Both the position numbers and the translations under genes were made by a program. Below are positions 24,560 through 35,824 of a stretch of 64,000 nt of DNA, piece by piece; the stretch's first letter is position 1, and every line of letters starts with the position of its first letter. The notes beneath the pieces are model-generated. The model was not told the origin of the DNA. It made no database searches and was given only the letters and a program-made list of their open reading frames with translations. Origin of the DNA: Notospermus geniculatus (lineage: Eukaryota > Nemertea > Pilidiophora > Heteronemertea > Lineidae); the NCBI GenBank assembly GCA_002633025.1, contig NMRB01000086.1:616061-680060 (forward strand). The letters are read 5' to 3'.

Positions 24560-25075
24560 GTGACAACGATGACGAAAACAACAACGACGACGACGATGAC
24601 AGCAACGACGATGACACCAACAACAGCAACAACGATGACACAACGACGATGACAACAACAACAGCAACAACGATGACAACAACAACAACAACAACAGCAA
24701 CAACGATGACAACAACAGCAACAACGATGACAACAACGACGATGACAACAACAGCAACGACGATGACAACAACAGCAACGACGATGACAATATTAACAAC
24801 AACAACGACGATGACAATAACAACAACAACGACGATGACAATAACAACAACAACAACGATAACAATAACAACAACAACAACGATGACAATAACGACGATG
24901 ACAACAACAGCAACAATGATGTCAACAACAGCAACAACAGCGATGACAACAACGACGATGTCAACAACAGCAACAGCGATGACAACAACAGCAACAACGA
25001 TGACAACAGCAGCAACAACGATGACAATAACGACGATGGCAACAACAGCAACAACGATGTCAACAACGATGGCAT
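24560..25075. repeat. 516-bp low-complexity (GAY/AAC/CAR) trinucleotide tract
   Basis: Almost entirely built from GATGAC, AACAAC, AGCAAC and AACGACGAT. All forward frames stay open because the tract lacks T-rich stop contexts, and the reverse frames read as Val/Ile or Leu/Ser runs. Microsatellite-derived. There is no start context, splice site or domain to suggest a gene. Confidence 0.85.
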
Positions 25076-28000
25076 CTGAAAGGACGGAACGACGATCCTT
25101 AGATGGCACACTTCACCCACAGCAGATGTGATAATTGAACTAATCGGGTAGACACAAGGATAAGACAAAAAAGAGAATAAGAGGTGCAAAAAGCTTCACT
25201 AAAGAATGCGTCCACTTTTTGAGCATCATGGCCAGGAGGGCCAGGTATCACAGGGTGAAATTAGTGATGCAGGAATTTGAGCATGAAAAGATGAACGGGG
25301 AGGGGACTCAGGTTGTCGGAGCCCCTCTGTTTCACCCTGAGATACCCCGCAGTAGCAGACATAGGTAAGGTGATGACCAAGGAAGGTTATTTTCTTCCTT
25401 TCATCATGTTGAATAGATGCCCTTTGGCCCTGGGCACAATGGACAACCATAGTCAGTGATGGTCAAACTGCAGCAACCAGACGAAAGAAAATGTACAAAG
25501 TGCGATTCAATGCACACAAAATCCTGGTCAGAATAGCATGAAACGGATTGGTCGTCTGTGAGAATGGATACCTGTGATGTATCTTTGGATTAAGGGACGT
25601 GAAACTGATACGGATGTAATACTGTATCATATCAGAAGTAACACCAGGGAATGGTACAGAAATGACGATGAACAGAATTCTGTGGAGGCCAAACCAGTCT
25701 TTGGTGCAGACTGTTATTTCCCTTGGTGAAAAAGAACCTCTGGTATGTAACTGACGACTGTTCTGTTGAATCAAGGGGATGGATTTCTAAAGAGAAGAAC
25801 GAATGTGATGTTATGTTACATTTAGCACAAAGATACTTGTGATTGAACTCTACTCCGATATGAGGGCTGGGATATTGAAGAAGGGAAGAGGCTGCCTACT
25901 GAATGCCACCAATTTGTCGCACTCTCAAGACGGAATACGACCCGATATGGTGAAGTGTGGGAGCCTCCAGCTGCGCTGTCTTCCCTCTCGCGTCTATTGA
26001 CCCCAAAATGTAACGGCTCCAGTTGACAGAGGATGAATGTTTTATGTTGTATCAAGGACCATAGCAAGAAATTAACAGCACCTCTCAGAACAAGTTCTTG
26101 AACTGGCCAGCTTACTTGTAACTGATTTAGCAACGGGAATTGAGAGAACTGGCCGAGCCTGTACTTTCTGAGAGGTGACAGTGCCCACATGCATTTTGGA
26201 AATGTTCAGCCGCTGAACCCCCACCTCTGATTGGGCAAAACGTTTCATGATGTCATCTTGTCTACCGTCCAAGGGTTGTGACATCGCTACCCCCCACCCC
26301 CCCGTTCTTAAGACATTGCGTTCGAGGATGTCATGATGTGTACTAGAAGTAGCTCACACTGAAATGAAGATACAGTGTAGTTCCTGATATCTCGACAGTG
26401 GAAATGGAGCATCCCTTCACGCCTTCAGTTCAAAGCCATTAAATTTGATGGACTGTCGGCTCTGGTTGGTTGACTCCAGCATTTCATTCTGATGACAAAC
26501 CCACAGAGCACAGCAACAATTAACTGAACTCGCCAAATGATTCTGATCACGGCGTATCTCAATTCGCTGCCTGCATCCGGGTTAACCTTGGAAATTGTCA
26601 CAATTAATCAAATTAAATTCGCAGTTCGGCGGCAAGTTGCTGTGGTTTGGATTATAAATCTTGACTTAATGATCTGACGCTATTTAAGCGCTCATTTTTG
26701 TGATTGGTTTTCAATCTGAAAAATGTGATTTAAGATACATCGGGCACACCACATGCACATGCTGCAAGCACGTGCTTCCAGAAGTGTCTCGTCGACATGG
26801 ATGAATTCGACCAATCACCGATCAGAGAAAAGTTTTGCCCGGCGCTGTCTTCTGCGACATTTTGGGCAGGGAAACCAAACACCAACCAAGTTTTCGATAC
26901 TGGTATCGTGGAAGACGACGCGGTATATAGAGTTACATGCAGTGGATTTCGACGAGCTTTTCAAACGTGTGCAATGATATTTCACGTTTTGATCAGAGCT
27001 GACGAGCAACATCCAATCAAAATCATTCAAACCTACGTCTGCGGGATTGTTGTGTTGGCAGCCATATTGGCGATCGTTCAACTCTCGAACTAGCAGACAG
27101 GTTGGAAATGAGCGCCGAGAGGAGAGAAGTAAACATACCCTTGTGATATTAAAGACCTCTCGCTCGTTTACGGCCGAAGTGGATGGATCTGCCGCTCTTG
27201 ATGGTCATTCATCAGCCCGGTAACGGTGCGGACTACCTTCTGTCATTAGATTCACATTACCAAGAACATTAGCCTGAAGAAACTAAAGACCTCGGCTTTG
27301 ACCCCTTTGGTGCGATTTATTAAGGTATTCAGCGTGAAGAGGCCATTTATCACTCTAGACCTATTTTTGATAGAATATAGCCTCCCAGTCGAGCACCACT
27401 TTCCAATCATTAAATCACCAATCATTGGTTTACCGTATTAGCTTTGAATTGCATTATCCAATCAGGGACACTGAAACCTGCTTCACCGGGGTCGCTTTTG
27501 TCAATGAACCAATCGTCATACGGTTTAAGTTGTGGGCTGTCCAATTAGGTGCCTCGGACTGGCTCCTTCGGACACGAACAGTGAAGCAGTCACAGACAGA
27601 GGAAGTAACTTCTTTTTTCAAACTGGAGGACCACCTCGGCCAACTACTCCTTTGTAGTTTTCTGATGGTCTAAAAGTTTAGAAGCGAATCTGACATGGTC
27701 GGCCCGAAATTATGACCTCGGCTGGGCAATGGTAGTCAACTGCATGCGTGTCTCAAACTGCAGCCGTCAATTGATAGGGTTATCACGAATTTACGACCTT
27801 GGACGATATATTTGCTGGCTCATTCCCAGCCCATGCTGCTCAAGACTGATTGGTCTATGGCATCCTATCGATCTTCAACTGGAATGATGACAATTCTGCT
27901 AGCCATTGGACCAAATTCTATAGCACTGGCAGATCCCGGACTCAACCGGAATTTTTTCAGCACAAATTGAGATTAGGTTGGGTTTATTCCTAAAGTCACA

Positions 28001-30430
28001 GCAAAGCCTCGCTCGTTCTTCCTTCACAAGGTTTGTCACGGGGAATCAAGGCTTCGGTTTCTGCGGTTTGGTTTCACATCGTCAGGGTCTGATGCTGGCC
28101 AATTAGGCAGCGGATTTGCTGACAACTTTGCCGCCCTGTTTCCTCCAGTTACGCGGGTTGATTAAACCTGCTGTGATTTGATACACCCAAAACTTACAGT
28201 TGCTCGGCTTCGTGCAAAACGATACCGATGTTGTTACTTTCTTGACTGCCTCAACGTCGTCTTGCCGAGATTTCGACCTCCGACGTTAAGGTGAAATTAA
28301 TCTGCGCAGCCGTATCATGAGTCAATTTCATCAGCAGATTGGCATCGTGTGTTTTAGTTAGAAAATAATCACGAAATCGTAGAAGTATAATCCTCAATGA
28401 CAACTTCGTCACGCTGTTTAGTGCGGTAAATTTCGTACTCAGTCACCTGGCCGATTCTGCGCACTAAGTCGCCACGTGACGCCGTTTTGACCAATGAAAT
28501 TTGCAGATTTATTCGGAAACTGCTCGTGAACCTTCGTAAGGAACTCGTCGCCGTTTTTTAGACCGACGGAGAATGAAATTTTACGGGAAAAATGGACTCC
28601 TACAATGACGTCAGCAATAAAATGGCAGCCAGAGCCGAAGCCTTCTAGCCCTAGCGGTGGCTTCGGGAACCAAAATGGGGGACTTTGGGCGTACAGCCAG
28701 TTTTATCGTCACGTTTTTTCACACTTCAACCCTAGGTAAACCCCACGGCGGATCGCCCAACGCAACATGCCGTGTCTGTGAAAGCTTCCCTCTTACCCGA
28801 TGAGCCTGGGAGGATAAATGCGATCGTTATTAAGGGACTTTATCCTATACTCCTCTATCAGTGACAAGTCGCTTAACGAGGATCAAGTTAATCAAAAAAC
28901 TAAAGTTTAATCTCATCGTGATAATGCATTGCGTGATTGGGGAAACCTAAGATGACTTTGAAATGGGAAAGAGGAATTAGAAAGTGAATTAATGGCTTCA
29001 GGTCAATAGATCATTCAATGATTAGAAAAGCAATCGCGAGACCATTTTCGTCAGGAAAATACGATTTTGTTAAAATATACCCCGTCTTATAAAATAACAC
29101 TTCAGAAAAACAATGTTTAGGAAGATTTTCCGATAATAACATCACGATTTCAATTTTTTCCCAGGAAAAGTGTCCTAGCTACACTCCCGTGCATCAAATT
29201 TCTTAAATCTTAGCAGAATTTTTCATGATTTGGTCATCTTTACGATCGTGGTGATCCAACCTGACTACCCAGAGAAGGGAGTCCACCTAATAGAGAGGTT
29301 CGGCTCAAGAATCCTCAACAGCAAAACGTTAACGTAAGCAGGCGGCCATTGTTTTTCTATTAGAGCTTGATAAATCGCAGTCATCAACGTAAACAATGGG
29401 AAACTTTCTTTTTATTCGCTGAAGGAGTGATCAAAACGAGTGGGTAAACCCTGTAATGGCGGAGGGTGTAGCTGACCGACGTTGCGCTATGTCAACATGG
29501 CAAATTACCAATTGTTGTAAATCAGTTATAATGGTTGCCTGTCAGCGAGAAGGACGTCTTAATGTGGCCAGATCGGCTTCCAAGTGTTCTAAATGGAATA
29601 CAACTCATATAAATCGCCATTATTGCGACAAGAATACGACATATGTTTGTTTATGTGCTCATATTGCCTCATTTGCTTCGGATGTTTCCGGGATGAAATC
29701 CATTCCCACTTCGGGGGAATATTTGTCACAAATATTGATACCAGTGGCATTTCTCCCATGATTATTGCATACCGTGATTTGTATTCAAAGACGCGGCGTA
29801 TGAGGTCAAGGTCACGGCCATGACCTTGTGTCATCGCGCCGAAAGTCAAGGTCATGTAAATTATCTGATTCAAATATAAGTGCAGCAGATGGATAGTAAA
29901 TCCCGAGGATGGGGCACATGAAAGAAATAATTTTTGCAAAAAAGACTTACATGCAGCAAAGACTGAGGTATAGTCTGAATCAAGGCAACAACGTTGCCAT
30001 CTATGGTTCAGTTAAACATCATCGTATAGGGTCTAGACATTAGGCCTACCAAAAGGGCAGTACCCAAGCCGGTGCCAGCAATGGCCACACTGGAAAACGT
30101 TACACCTGGTTGGCGCTAATGGTTGCTAACCCCTAACCAAACCCTTCTAGTCCTAACTTTTCCAAGACGGACAATATCAATACCCTTCTCTTAACCTAAC
30201 CTTTTCACGATAGATCATGCTACAGAACCCTTTCTGGGCCCAAATGTCGTACCCCAAAAGCCTAAGATCTGCAATATCAGCCTTAGCTTTTATCTTTCAC
30301 CAGGCCTACCGGTAGTAGCGGCTAGGGTCCCACCACGTGGGGTATATCGATGTCGCCCCGGCTAGGAAGTCGCCTAGCAACTAAAACACACTTTCAATAA
30401 AGCTCACACGCGGTGAACATGAATATTTCA
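25076..30430. other. Intergenic stretch without a supported gene
   Basis: Frames of 60-120 codons occur on both strands, but none shows a domain, splice-site pairing or similarity I recognise. Five CCAAT motifs lie between 27402 and 27545. At 28480-28620 an E-box (CACGTGAC), a CCAATGAAA and a CRE-like TGACGTCA sit close together and look promoter-like, but no gene start follows that I can support. Confidence 0.4.
27402..27545 (+). promoter_or_regulatory. Cluster of five CCAAT motifs
   Basis: CCAATCATT, CCAATCATTGG, CCAATCAGGG, CCAATCGTC and CCAATTAGG fall within about 145 bases. NF-Y-like density, with no recognised gene nearby. Confidence 0.3.
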
Positions 30431-30565
30431 TTCAACGAAATTTACCCGGTGTCGTCTGCGAACAACTTGTGTTGACGTTTCCCGGGGTTCAAACAGGCCC
30501 ATGCGGATACGACGCTTCTGACCTATTACTAGGCCTAGCCTCTGTCGACAGACAGAAGCCCCAAA

Positions 30566-30680
30566 ATGCCGCCAACGACGAAGGAGCCATCGGGAGAGCG
30601 CGGGTTTTGGGGCGAAGTGACATCAACGATAGACTGGTGTGAAAATAATTACGAGACGCACTTTTACATTGCAGAATTCT
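30566..30680 (+). CDS. ACER3: Alkaline ceramidase exon 1
   Basis: 38 codons plus one base, ending FYIAEF with donor T|GTAAGT. Carries all five calcium-site residues. Phase 1 exit; the split codon is completed as Trp by exon 2. Confidence 0.92.
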
Positions 30681-33600
30681 GTAAGTTTTCTTTTTTGATA
30701 AATTCTTGACGATTTGCCGCCTAGCACTGCGTGGCCATAGGCCTACTATAATACTAGGTTTATGGATATACAAATATAAGTCTATATCATTTTAACTCCA
30801 TATGGCATCTATTGTAATGCATTCCCAACTCAAAGCGTTACGAGTCAATAGAGTATATTGAACTTCTGAGACGCCTTAGCCTAGTTCATGCATCACTTAC
30901 TTTGGTAAATATATCCAACTCGTGAAAAATGTCCTTGGGCATGCTAGACTAGGGGTAGAAATATATACATGTACATGTAATCGTGATTCTTTTATGTTGT
31001 CCTGTAACACACAACCCTAGGCCTATCATGGGCATTCATGTAGCATGAGCAAGGGTTTCGGCCCAGGGCGAAAAAATGAACTTGAAGGGTGATCCTGCCA
31101 ATACTTCCCCACCCAGGCGAGAAAAGAAACAGCCAAAGGAAAGAAATGGAGGAACCTTCATCACTTCATCGGTCTCGGCGTAGATCACCTTGACCTTGAC
31201 CCTTTTCCCATTGACCTTGACCCATTTTCACCTTGACCTTGACCCTTTGGTCGTGTCCTTGACATCATCGTAAGGAAACCAACAATGATGAATTAATACC
31301 TATCGAGAGCTAACTCGGAGTGAGGAAAATCTCACGTTGCAGCAGCGCCTTTCAGCCTGAGACAGCTATATCGTTCATCTTACCCTTTTATTTTTCCAGG
31401 GAATACAATTAGTAATGCCATGCTCATCATTCCTGCCATAATCGGACTTAGATTTTCTATAAAAGACAAACTGGAATTCAGATATACACTGTGTTATATT
31501 GGATTGTTGGGTAAGTCGGCGTCTTTCGTCATTCCATGACCAACGACTCATTCCCCACCCACCCACAAGCCTAAGACCTGTTTCTTCGTTACTGAAGCAA
31601 AATTTCTTGTGGAAGTGGAGGCAAACTGCTTTGAATTTGACTTTCACCTTGACCTTGACCCTTTGGTCGTGTCCTTGACATCATTTTGACCTTGATGACT
31701 TTTGTCACTATTGTTCCAGTTGTTGGCCTTGGTTCCTGGTGCTTCCACATGACACTCAGGTATGAGATGCAGGTAAGAAAGCGGCCTTGTCAGTTGGAAT
31801 TGGAACCCTATGACTGGTCAACTTCCATTTTAAATGCAAATTTTGATGAAGCCTTTTGCCGTCACCTTCTTATAAAAAGAATGAAATTTCTTCTTACTAC
31901 TTCAGTTGCTAGACGAACTTCCGATGTTATGGTGCGGATGCTGTATGATATACTCACAGTAAGTCGGAATAGTCCTTTGCAGGACAGGTCTTCCCCCATA
32001 AGAGAGGGTCATGGTTGGACAGTTATCATGTCCCTTCTTTGTTCCTTAAAGAACAAGCTAGACAATCTATGCGTTAATGAAAACGCCTAGTGTCTTAAAA
32101 GGGGCAAATCGTAAATAAACATCGATAATAGAGAGCTTCTGCAAGCGCCCGGTTAGGCCATACGACTACGTTTATCTATTGTTTGGGTGCACTCACACAA
32201 TAGATAAACGTCGTCGTAGAGCCTAACCGGGCGCTTGCAGAAGCTCACTAATAGGGAGGCCATACGACGACGTTTATCTATTGTTTAGGTATACCCACAC
32301 AATAGATAAACGTCGTCGTAGGGCCTAACCGGGCGCTTGCGAAACCTCCCTATTGTTGAACTGAACACAACCATCATCTCATCATCACCGACATCCCAAC
32401 CCAAACGTCATTACAAGACGAGTTTTGCTGTCATTGTTAATGAATTCTGCAATATCACGCTTCATATCTGCAGGGCCATATGAATTAAACTTCAATAGGC
32501 CTAGACATGTTTTAATTTAAGTTACAGATGCGTTTTAGTAAAAATTCATATTATAAGCGAGTTGGAAACATACTAACTGACATACATGTACATACTGGGC
32601 CTAATATACAGGCTGCCTAGAGTAAGCTATGCAATGAAAGGCGTCAGAATGCATAAATTTCGCATATATCCAAACTTTACTTTTTTTATTTCATGTCCCT
32701 GATAGGCCTACATAGGAAGAATAACTATACCGCTCGTTTTGAAAGCTGATAGTAAGCTGGTTTGATGAATTGCTGATGAAAAAGCTTTACGTTAAAAGCA
32801 CTTTTGCATCAATTGGCATGGACTGCGATGTTTTTGGTACAGGGGGTAACAGTCCCAGTAAGAATTCAAAACACATTTTGAACACCACTACGCGCAGATG
32901 GTCAGTAGACCCAATACTGTTCATCTCTTTTGCAGACTTCAAGTTGGTGCTAAACCCATGACCTATAGCAAGACTTTGATAGCAACAGCCATTTTTTACT
33001 GTTCGACAGTGACCGCGGTGAGTTCCATTGCATAGTTGCCTACTGTCTCCGTACCATATTCCCAGGAATCTGTGCGCGCCGCTTCCGACCCCTCCCCTTC
33101 GACATTTCTGATAGGCCTAATTTCTTTTCAGATATATTTGGTTAACTCACAAAGCCTGCTGTTCCAATTTGCATTTGGATTCTTGGTCTTTGTCAACATG
33201 ATGTCACCTATACCTATATTCCTGTAAGTGGAATTCACCTTACCTGTTCCTTTAGGCCTAGTTGCTAAATTCACCTGACCTTCCTATCGTCTCCTAAAGG
33301 AAAGAAGGAAAGCTCCCGCGGCGCATACCCCACAACAAAGTGTTGTAGGCCCTAGTGTAGCGCAGCGGGAGTGGGACGGCAAAGACGGGAACCGGTCTCG
33401 ACAAGGACGACAAAGCAAAAGCCAATTTGGTCGACTTTTTACGGACCCGGTGTAATGTTTTTCACTGCCCCCCGTTTGCCAGTGCCTCCCAACAAAAGAT
33501 TGACGGAATAAGCCGCGACCTGACAATGGGGGAGGCACTGATCAACATGTCTTTCTGTATTTGAGTGTCCGCCGAACAATAAAGCGGGCATTGTCATACG

Positions 33601-34973
33601 GGGGGCATTCTCATACATTACACCTGGTTACGGACCTGAATCGGACAGAATCCATGTGCCAATGAACCCCGCTTTAAACTCCAATATCGAAAAGAGTTGA
33701 CTTTTAAGAAGTCTTTTTGTTTCACCACAAAACGTTGTTTTTTTTTCAGAAAACATAAACATTCCAAAAAGGTAGCTTTGGCAGGATATACAGCATACAT
33801 TGTAGCAATCATTTTTTGGATGATAGATACAAATTTCTGCCCGCAAGTGAGGTACGTAATATTCAGGGACCTTATTCACGAAGCTCTCGTAACTTACGGG
33901 AGTACGCAAACTATCGTCCTTCTGCGGACAACCTATTGTTCACTATCAGCCTCACAAAGGATTTGCGTATCCTTAAGTTACGGAGCTTTGTGAATAAGGT
34001 CCCAGTTTGTTTTCTGCCACATGCCACAAAAATAACACTGCACGCATTCTCATATCGGTATTATTCTTGTATGAAAAAAAAAACGTTACTTTTTGTTCAA
34101 TTTATTGACATCAACATTTGATTAAACCTGTTTCCGGTGACACACCCGGAGATATCATGAACGACAGCCTCGTCCCCAGTCATCGCGCACCTGTGCATTC
34201 ACAGGGTGAGATTCTCGTCTGCTGCTGATGCGGAGAGAGCATACCCACACATATCGCGAGATCTCGCAGCGAGGGCGACGGAACCAGGCTGATGAATGGA
34301 GGACGTTATCCAGTGTAGTACATTACACCAGTAATGAACAAGAGATCGTTCGATGAACGGCAAGAATTCTGAGGAACTCATAAATCATATTGGTTTGTAC
34401 TACGGGACAGGCAATTTCTGAAAGGTAAACTTACTGTATGATTATTCTATTGAAAAGCAATATCGAATTTTCATTTTTTTTCAGATTTTTACGTGACAAC
34501 GTGTTGTCGGTGATGAAACCGTTTACTCAGCTCCACGCCTGGTGGCACGCGGGGGCAGGCCTTGGCACTTATTATAGTATTTTATTTGGTGCACACGCTC
34601 GTGCTTTGTTCTTGAAGAAGAGGATTAGGATCAAGGTAGGTTGGTGTGATGTGACTGGAGAAAGGAACAAAGTCCAAATTTTTCATCCTGAGAACATCAG
34701 GATGAAAAATTTGGACTTATTAACGCTCGCTCTTCGTCACCGCAAACAAGATGGAGTGAATCGGAAGGTTGAGTAAGCCTATAAATATTAGAACAACCGA
34801 CAAAATTTTGAATACCGTATTTCTGAATCAGTACTGACCAAGGCCTAAGTACCACTGCTGAAACGAATGATGGGCTACTTTGCAATGCATTTTTCGGTAG
34901 GCCCTACTCATTTTTTTCTGTTTTTCAGTCTTGCTGTGGATTAGTTTACTTTAGACAGGAAAGTTCTCCCTGA
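30566..34973 (+). CDS. ACER3: Alkaline ceramidase, ACER3-like (nine exons, complete)
   Basis: Integral membrane hydrolase of the Golgi/ER that cleaves ceramide to sphingosine and fatty acid. Coding exons: 30566-30680, 31400-31510, 31720-31772, 31906-31958, 32936-33017, 33132-33223, 33750-33851, 34485-34635 and 34929-34973. All introns are GT-AG with consistent phases. The splice product is 267 residues, the length of human ACER3. The ATG is preceded by an in-frame TAG at 30536. Visible family residues: calcium-site D23, W24, E26, N28 and E37 (TSTIDWCENNYETHFYIAEF), then S81 and H85 (GSWCFHMTLRYEMQ), D96 (LLDELPM), and H220 and H224 (TQLHAWWH). These match the calcium, zinc and catalytic residues known from ACER3. 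Several hydrophobic segments agree with a seven-helix fold. The identity is firm. The last exon (14 residues plus stop) is the least conserved and least certain part. Confidence 0.93.
31226..31268 (+). repeat. 43-bp direct repeat, copy 1, with TGACCTTGACC motifs
   Basis: The 43 bases starting TTTCACCTTGACCTTGACCC are repeated exactly at 31642-31684. Further TGACCTTGACC copies lie just upstream (31190-31224). TGACCTTGA is the reverse of TCAAGGTCA, a monomeric nuclear receptor (ERR/SF-1 type) half-site. It lies in ceramidase intron 1. Confidence 0.8.
31400..31510 (+). CDS. ACER3: Alkaline ceramidase exon 2
   Basis: Acceptor TTTTTCCAG, donor GTAAGT. It encodes (W)NTISNAMLIIPAIIG and onwards, the first membrane helix. 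It is 111 nt, phase 1 to phase 1, so skipping it would keep the frame. Confidence 0.92.
31642..31684 (+). repeat. 43-bp direct repeat, copy 2
   Basis: Exact copy of 31226-31268, lying in intron 2 shortly before exon 3. The two copies bracket exon 2. Confidence 0.85.
31720..31772 (+). CDS. ACER3: Alkaline ceramidase exon 3
   Basis: Encodes VVGLGSWCFHMTLRYEMQ with the catalytic Ser and the first zinc-binding His. Acceptor TTGTTCCAG, donor GTAAGA. Confidence 0.93.
31906..31958 (+). CDS. ACER3: Alkaline ceramidase exon 4
   Basis: Encodes LLDELPMLWCGCCMIYS, including the conserved Asp. Acceptor CTACTTCAG, donor GTAAGT, exit phase 2. Confidence 0.9.
32134..32245. mobile_element. Hairpin element in ceramidase intron 4, first of a tandem pair
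   Basis: AGCTTCTGCAAGCGCCCGGT pairs with ACCGGGCGCTTGCAGAAGCT. Internally, GTTTATCTATTGT pairs with ACAATAGATAAAC. Confidence 0.9.
32253..32350. mobile_element. Hairpin element in ceramidase intron 4, second of a tandem pair
   Basis: GGGAGGCCATACGACGACGT at the left and a right end closing in CCTCCCT. The inner arms (CGACGTTTATCTATTGT and its complement) are the same as in the first hairpin. The right arm keeps the longer TAACCGGGCGCTTGCG version, so the left arm appears shortened. Confidence 0.8.
32936..33017 (+). CDS. ACER3: Alkaline ceramidase exon 5
   Basis: Encodes the membrane segment TLIATAIFYCSTVTA. Acceptor CTCTTTTGCAG, donor GTGAGT. Sequence conservation is modest, but phase and position fit. 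Confidence 0.82.
33132..33223 (+). CDS. ACER3: Alkaline ceramidase exon 6
   Basis: Encodes IYLVNSQSLLFQFAFGFLVF and onwards, corresponding to the family segment with a Y-L then F-Q motif. Acceptor TTCTTTTCAG, donor GTAAGT, exit phase 2. Confidence 0.88.
33750..33851 (+). CDS. ACER3: Alkaline ceramidase exon 7
   Basis: Encodes a membrane helix ending FWMIDTNFCPQV, matching the family FW-x-ID-x-x-FC motif. Acceptor TTTTTTTTCAG, donor GTACGT. Confidence 0.92.
33866..34003. mobile_element. 138-bp MITE hairpin in ceramidase intron 7
   Basis: GGGACCTTATTCACGAAGCT pairs with AGCTTTGTGAATAAGGTCCC, separated by AACTTACGGG/CCTTAAGTT type inner arms. It begins 14 bases after the exon 7 donor. Confidence 0.88.
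34485..34635 (+). CDS. ACER3: Alkaline ceramidase exon 8
   Basis: Encodes TQLHAWWHAGAGLGTYYS with the two remaining zinc-binding His residues. Acceptor TTTTTTTTCAG, donor GTAGGT. Confidence 0.93.
34929..34973 (+). CDS. ACER3: Alkaline ceramidase exon 9 (terminal)
   Basis: Acceptor CTGTTTTTCAG, then SCCGLVYFRQESSP and a TGA. The phase fits exon 8 and gives a 267-residue total. The tail itself is unlike known C-termini, so another terminal exon is possible. Confidence 0.6.
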   Translation, partial: SCCGLVYFRQESSP

Positions 34974-35381
34974 CTTATCAACGTGGAAAAGCCGGCGAAG
35001 TTTAGCTGACGATACCACCGAGGATGAGTCAAATGTATTCTCCAAGGGAGAGCAGTCAGCCATCTCGGACAATCATAGATTACACGACGCACGTAGCGCC
35101 TGCCGACTATGCCGGACCTGCTCTACAAGGAGACCCGGCCGAGAGGCTCGGCCCCGTCGCCAGAACCTTCCCGTGGAATGCCTCAAATGCGCGTGCCGAC
35201 TCCTCCGCCCATTCTATGCCCGCTTGCTGGCGGAGTGAGTCGTGCTCCCGAACTATGGAATTGAAAGGATATCATCAGTACCCCGCTATCTTGGGCCGGT
35301 GTGACCGAATGCCGCACCCACACCGACCATGACACCGAGTCTTTCACCGGGGTCTTTCAGCTCTGAGTCGCTTGCGATCAG

Positions 35382-35641
35382 CCTGAGAACATCAGGGGTT
35401 CTTAAGCTAGGCGCACATGTGCGGCAAATCTCGATGCGGTAGGGGTGTTTTTAAAGTTGACTGACCCAACGCTGTCGACTCGTCATTTATCCGGGTCAGT
35501 CGACTTTAAAAACACCCACGCTGCCGCATCGAGATTTGCCGCACATGTGCGCCTAGCTTTAGCGCCGTCTCCCTTCGTCACCGCACAGGTTTGTGTGCGG
35601 TGGCGAAGGGAGACGGCGCTAAGAACCCATTTGTTCTCAGG
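35382..35641. mobile_element. CCTGAGAACA element interrupted by another MITE
   Basis: The outer ends CCTGAGAACA and TGTTCTCAGG are inverted repeats. Once the insert at 35405-35558 is set aside, the left part (GGGGTTCTTA) joins AGCGCCGTCTCCC, which agrees with uninterrupted relatives near 6791 and 9100. The right part is itself a hairpin, GGGAGACGGCGC against GCGCCGTCTCCC. Confidence 0.8.
35405..35558. mobile_element. MITE with TTA target-site duplication, nested in another element
   Basis: Ends AGCTAGGCGCACATGTGCGG and CCGCACATGTGCGCCTAGCT are perfect inverted repeats. The element is flanked on both sides by TTA (35402-35404 and 35559-35561). A 3-bp TTA/TAA duplication is characteristic of PIF/Harbinger DNA transposons. 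Confidence 0.85.
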
Positions 35642-35824
35642 ATGCCTGCGATGCTTAATGTTTAGTTTCACACAAAGCGTGTGCTTGCACTGATTAGATT
35701 TCATGACAATTTATTGACAAAGACTTGTTGGTTGTTCATATCTATCCATCTCTGAGACTCATGCATCATCGATCCCTTTGGTTCACAATGGATAGGAACC
35801 AAATGGACCGACGGCCGCGAGTTG

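Noticed and set aside
24498-25189. Open frames of about 200 codons on both strands
   Set aside because: All arise from one low-complexity trinucleotide tract (Thr/Met, Val/Ile and Leu/Ser runs). No start context, splice site or domain.
30120-30220. Interstitial telomere-like CTAACC stretch
   Set aside because: Only scattered CTAACC strings without a regular tandem array.
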